A stretch of 64,000 nucleotides of DNA from an uncultured Clostridia bacterium (lineage in GTDB: Bacteria; Bacillota; Clostridia; Christensenellales; Borkfalkiaceae). A program made the translations under genes and the position numbers. Location: positions 48,476-112,475 of the forward strand of contig CAKQQQ010000006.1 in the NCBI GenBank assembly GCA_934271065.1, given 5' to 3'. The notes under the pieces were generated by a model that had not been told where the DNA came from, did no database searches, and saw only the letters and a list, made by a program, of their open reading frames with translations. Below, in pieces: positions 60,629 to 64,000 of the stretch; positions within the stretch are counted from its first letter, which is position 1; each line of letters starts with the position of its first letter.

Positions 60629-62260
60629 TTATTTTTGCGGTTTATATCCGTCTTTAAGCGACACGATTTCCGACAAAACGAGCGTTCCGTTATCCGTCAG
60701 TTTTTTATAGTAGCCCTTACGCATAAGTTGGAATTTTTCGCCGTCGGGCACTTCCGCAAGATATTTTTCGGCTTTGCCGCGGAAAATATGCACGCTGTCG
60801 TAATTCATACGCTCCGAAAAATCCTGCCCCGGATAAGCCGCGTCTTTAAGCAGATAATCGTATTTTCTTATCTCGCAATCGATCGCGTCTTCGGCGTTTA
60901 CCCAATGTATAACGCCCTTGACCTTAATACCGCTCGTATCGTTTCCGCTGCGCGATTCGGGAACGTAAGAGCATTTAAGTTCCGTAACGTTGCCGTTTTC
61001 GTCGGTAATCGCTTCGTCGCACTTGATTATATACGCGTTTTTAAGACGAACGTAACCGCCCTGTTTTAATCTGAAATACTTTGGCGGGGGATCGAGCGAA
61101 AAGTCTTCGGCGTCGATATAGATATGCTTGGAAACGGTTATCTTTCTCTTGCCGGCGGACTCGTCGTTGGGGTTTATCTCGAAATCTTCTTCTTCCGCGC
61201 CGTCGGGGAAATTCGTCAAAGTGACTTTAAGCGGTTCGAACACCGCCATAGCACGTTCGGCGTGAAGGTTAAGATAATCGCGTATAAAATGCTCGAAATA
61301 ACTTATCTCTATCTCCGAATTCGCTTTCGCGACGCCTATCGCTTCGCAGAAATTCTTTAACGCCTGCGCAGGCACGCCGCGGTTACGCAACCCCGTAAGC
61401 GTAGGCATACGCGGATCGCTCCAACCCGTGACGGCTTTGTCTTCGACGAGTTTTTTAAGATAACGCTTGCTCATTACCGTGTTGGTTATGTTGAGCCGCG
61501 CGAATTCTATCTGCCTGGGCTTATGCTCTACGCCCGTGTTCTCGACCACCCAGTTGTAAAGCGGACGATGGTCTTCGAATTCGAGCGTGCAGAGCGAATA
61601 GGTAACGCCCTGCATAGAGTCGCATATCGGGTGCGCGAAATCGTACATAGGATAGATGCACCACGCGTCGCCCGTTCTGTGGTGCGTGGCGCGAAGTACC
61701 CTGTATATTACGGGATCGCGCATATTTATGTTGGGCGAAGACATATCTATTTTAGCCCTTAAAACCTTTTCGCCGTCCTTGAATTCGCCGTCTTTCATAC
61801 CTTGGAAAAGACGTAAATTCTCTTCGACGGATCTGTTGCGCCACGGGCTTTCTTTGCCCGCTTCCGTCAAAGTGCCGCGGTTGGCGGAAATCTCTTCTGC
61901 CGACCAGTCGCACACGAACGCCTTTCCGTCTTCGATAAGTTTAACCGCACGGCGGTATATCTCGTCGAAAAAGTCCGACGCGTAATGAATTTCGTACCAT
62001 TTGAAACCAAGCCATTCGATGTCTTTTTTTATCGCTTCGACGTACTCGGTCTTCTCCTTCGACGGGTTGGTGTCGTCGAAAAACAGATTGCACATTCCGC
62101 CGTACTTTTCCGCCGTGCCGAAATTAAGGCACAACGACTTCGCGTGCCCGACGTGCAGATACCCGTTCGGTTCGGGCGGAAAACGCGTATGAACGACGTT
62201 GGTTTTACCTTCCTCAAGTTCTTCGTTTATAATATCTTCGATAAAATTGTTCGCTTCCAT
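60629..62260 (-). CDS. glnS: glutaminyl-tRNA synthetase
   Basis: The 543-residue class I enzyme attaches Gln to tRNA-Gln directly. It has the HIGH-region PPEPNGYLHVGHAKS and the KMSKS-like VMSKRYLKKLV, with catalytic-domain DDTNPSKEKTEYVEAI. A C-terminal beta-barrel anticodon domain is present. Many Bacillota lack GlnRS and use the GatCAB route, so its presence is a lineage marker, probably acquired from proteobacteria in some clostridia. Monocistronic. Confidence 0.95.
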   Translation of the reverse strand: MEANNFIEDIINEELEEGKTNVVHTRFPPEPNGYLHVGHAKSLCLNFGTAEKYGGMCNLFFDDTNPSKEKTEYVEAIKKDIEWLGFKWYEIHYASDFFDEIYRRAVKLIEDGKAFVCDWSAEEISANRGTLTEAGKESPWRNRSVEENLRLFQGMKDGEFKDGEKVLRAKIDMSSPNINMRDPVIYRVLRATHHRTGDAWCIYPMYDFAHPICDSMQGVTYSLCTLEFEDHRPLYNWVVENTGVEHKPRQIEFARLNITNTVMSKRYLKKLVEDKAVTGWSDPRMPTLTGLRNRGVPAQALKNFCEAIGVAKANSEIEISYFEHFIRDYLNLHAERAMAVFEPLKVTLTNFPDGAEEEDFEINPNDESAGKRKITVSKHIYIDAEDFSLDPPPKYFRLKQGGYVRLKNAYIIKCDEAITDENGNVTELKCSYVPESRSGNDTSGIKVKGVIHWVNAEDAIDCEIRKYDYLLKDAAYPGQDFSERMNYDSVHIFRGKAEKYLAEVPDGEKFQLMRKGYYKKLTDNGTLVLSEIVSLKDGYKPQK

Positions 62261-62289
62261 AGTAAGAGCCTTCTTCTTTTAATACAGGT

Positions 62290-62318
62290 ATAATAACACA
62301 AACGAATAAATTTTACAA
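62290..62318 (-). promoter_or_regulatory. promoter of glnS
   Basis: On the minus strand TTGTAA (62313-62318), 17-base spacer, TATTAT (62290-62295). Confidence 0.7.
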
Positions 62319-62356
62319 TAATTTTATGCGACTTGGCGTAATTAAATTATATACGC

Positions 62357-62385
62357 TTGACTTATTTCGTCGAAGAGTTTACAAT
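62357..62385 (+). promoter_or_regulatory. promoter of glyS
   Basis: TTGACT (62357-62362), 17-base spacer, TACAAT (62380-62385). An ORF reading from 62357 would overlap this promoter, so the later ATG is the real start. Confidence 0.8.
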
Positions 62386-62440
62386 TGACGTGAATTTTCG
62401 GCCGCGATTGCCGACCGATACGCACGGAGACTGTATTTTT

Positions 62441-63823
62441 ATGGAAGAAAAAAGACCGGTAACGATGGATAAACTCGTAAACCTTTGCAAATCCCGCGGG
62501 ATTATATTCGCGGGCAGCGATATATACGGCGGAATGGGCAACACCTGGGACTACGGTCCTATCGGCGTTGAAATTAAAAACAACATCAAACGCAGTTGGT
62601 GGAAGAAGTTCGTTCAGGAAAGCGAAAATTCTTTCGGCGTGGACGCCGCCATTCTTATGAACAGCAGAGTATGGGAGGCTTCGGGACATACCACGAGTTT
62701 TTCCGATCCTAAAATGGACTGTAAGGAATGTAAAACCCGCGAACGCGCCGACAACCTTATTGAAGCGCATTCTCACGGCAAGGTAAACCCCGACGCGATG
62801 AGTTACGCCGAAATGGAAGCGTATATCAACGAACACCAGGTAAAATGCCCCGTCTGCGGAAAGTTCAACTGGACGCCTATACGAAATTTCAACCTTATGT
62901 TCGAGACGTCGAGAGGCGTTACCGACGCAAATCAGAACAAGATTTACCTTCGCCCCGAAACGGCGCAGGGCGAATTCGTCAACTTTCAGAACGTACAACG
63001 CTCTATGCGCGCCAAAATTCCGTTCGGCATAGCGCAGATCGGCAAGGCGTTCAGAAACGAAATCACGCCCGGCAACTTCATTTTCAGAACGATAGAGTTC
63101 GAGCAGATGGAACATCAATGGTTCTGCAAAGAAGGCACGGATATAGAATATTACGAACAGTACAAAAAAGCGGCGTGGGATTATCTCCTTTCGCTCGGCT
63201 TCAACCCCGAACACTTACGGTATAAGGATCACGACAAACTCGCGCACTACGCCAAATGCGCGTGCGATATTCAGTATCTCTTCCCGATGGGCTGGTCGGA
63301 ACTCAACGGTATTCACAACCGCACGAATTACGACTTATCCCGCCATCAGGAATATTCGGGCAAGAATATGCAGTACACCGACCCCGTTACCGGCGAGAAG
63401 TATATCCCGTACGATATCGAATACTCTATCGGCGCGGACAGACTTATGCTCGCAGTCCTTTCCGAAGCGTACGACGAAGAAACTCTCGAAAACGGAGAAA
63501 CGCGCGTCGTGATGAAATTCCACCCCGCGCTCGCGGCGTATAAAGTCGCGGTATTGCCCTTACAGAAAAAGGAAATGGGCGAAAAGGCAAAAACCGTCTA
63601 TAAGACGCTTGCCAAGCACTTTATGTGTACTTACGACGACGCCGGCTCGATAGGCAAGCGTTACCGCAGACAGGACGAAATCGGCACTCCGTTCTGCGTG
63701 ACGATAGACTTCGACACCCTGTCCGACGATACGGTTACTCTGCGCGACCGCGACACTATGCAACAAATCCGTTTACCCGTTTCCGAACTCGTAGGTTACG
63801 TTACGGAAAAAATCACTCTTTGA
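62441..63823 (+). CDS. glyQS: glycyl-tRNA synthetase, dimeric type
   Basis: The 460-residue class II enzyme is of the single-chain alpha2 (eukaryote/archaea-like, also Gram-positive) type. Visible parts are GSDIYGGMGNTWDYGPIG at the start, motif 2 (QIGKAFRNEITPGNF), the RPETAQGEFVNF signature, motif 3 (YSIGADRLMLAVLSEAYDEE) and the C-terminal anticodon domain (VAVLPLQKKEMGEKA). GGAGA lies ten bases before the ATG at 62441; the ATG at 62465 is an alternative. Confidence 0.96.
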   Translation: MEEKRPVTMDKLVNLCKSRGIIFAGSDIYGGMGNTWDYGPIGVEIKNNIKRSWWKKFVQESENSFGVDAAILMNSRVWEASGHTTSFSDPKMDCKECKTRERADNLIEAHSHGKVNPDAMSYAEMEAYINEHQVKCPVCGKFNWTPIRNFNLMFETSRGVTDANQNKIYLRPETAQGEFVNFQNVQRSMRAKIPFGIAQIGKAFRNEITPGNFIFRTIEFEQMEHQWFCKEGTDIEYYEQYKKAAWDYLLSLGFNPEHLRYKDHDKLAHYAKCACDIQYLFPMGWSELNGIHNRTNYDLSRHQEYSGKNMQYTDPVTGEKYIPYDIEYSIGADRLMLAVLSEAYDEETLENGETRVVMKFHPALAAYKVAVLPLQKKEMGEKAKTVYKTLAKHFMCTYDDAGSIGKRYRRQDEIGTPFCVTIDFDTLSDDTVTLRDRDTMQQIRLPVSELVGYVTEKITL

Positions 63824-63838
63824 AATTATAAATAATAC

Positions 63839-63880
63839 AGCCCCGCGGCTTCGTTTATCAGACGAAGCCGCGGGGCTTTC
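63839..63880 (+). terminator. intrinsic terminator of glyS
   Basis: AGCCCCGCGGCTTCGT pairs with ACGAAGCCGCGGGGCT around TTATCAG, followed by TTTC. Confidence 0.87.
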
Positions 63881-63928
63881 ATTATATTATAAACTTTCAA
63901 AGCGTTATAACCCTGACGCTATAACCCG

Positions 63929-64000
63929 TCAAAGGGTGACGCCGGTTTTGTAAAAGGCTATTTCGCGGACGTCTTCGCTTTTACACTTCGTTTCGCCGTT
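63929..64000 (-). CDS. C-terminal end of an unidentified gene, partial
   Basis: The minus strand reads NGETKCKSEDVREIAFYKTG and VTL, then TGA at 63929-63931. The frame continues off the right edge. Only 23 residues are visible, so no family can be named. Confidence 0.45.
   Translation of the reverse strand, partial: NGETKCKSEDVREIAFYKTGVTL

Overview
The window looks like chromosomal core sequence from an anaerobic, low- to mid-GC Bacillota, most likely a clostridial lineage. The evidence is a SpoVG homologue, the order ecfA1-ecfA2-ecfT-truA-rplM-rpsI, lipoprotein signal peptides, a V-type ATP synthase operon, an ABC-F protein of the YkpA/YbiT kind and many consensus -35/-10 promoters with 17-base spacers. 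I see no phage, plasmid, insertion sequence or CRISPR array. I cannot name the genus.

Layout. 1-4,460: zinc-ribbon/SPFH proteins, a DUF1858 redox protein, and a metal-efflux operon (ArsR regulator, separate HMA protein, P1B ATPase) with a readable promoter and operator. 4,480-6,830: rsfS with a NadD-YqeK fusion, and a membrane protein. 6,846-14,160: L-asparaginase with an ABC exporter, typA, a diacylglycerol glycosyltransferase, and an XRE regulator with ribosomal protein L9. 14,226-19,590: an ATPase-permease-binding-protein sugar importer diverging from an AraC regulator. 19,667-22,566: a TrpXYZ-type amino-acid importer preceded by a leader. 22,691-32,147: an eleven-gene operon of V-ATPase subunits (G, I, K, E, C, F, A, B, D), a metallophosphoesterase and a DUF1540 protein. 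32,218-38,890: a CNNM/CBS membrane protein, a CDF metal transporter, tRNA-Gly, YitT and leuS. 38,922-44,135: pheS-pheT-ynzC-SDR-RCK protein. 44,210-46,420: tRNA-Ala followed by an AT-rich segment with a broken helicase gene. 46,420-55,490: MmcQ/YjbR, a MacB-like ABC pair, murC, spoVG, ABC-F, a lipoprotein and an orphan basic protein. 55,508-60,567: rpsI, rplM, truA, ecfT, ecfA2, ecfA1 and a CvpA-like protein. 60,629-64,000: glnS, glyS and the end of an unidentified gene.

The most interesting element is the leader of the TrpXYZ-type importer (minus strand, 22,374-22,566). A consensus promoter is followed by a 19-codon open frame, MAIVKVSYYYYYFYVNLSE, with six tyrosine codons in seven. It is flanked by segments that can form either an 11-bp hairpin plus an intrinsic terminator, or an antiterminator. 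This is the layout of ribosome-mediated attenuation as in the trp/his leaders, here apparently sensing tyrosine. It predicts that the transporter imports tyrosine or a related aromatic compound.

Other points: the V-ATPase c subunit carries the full set of Na+-site residues known from Enterococcus hirae NtpK; the V-ATPase mRNA also seems to have a terminator-like hairpin in its 5' leader; a 34-base repeat occurs twice in the window; and the XRE/L9 operon probably starts with a leaderless mRNA.
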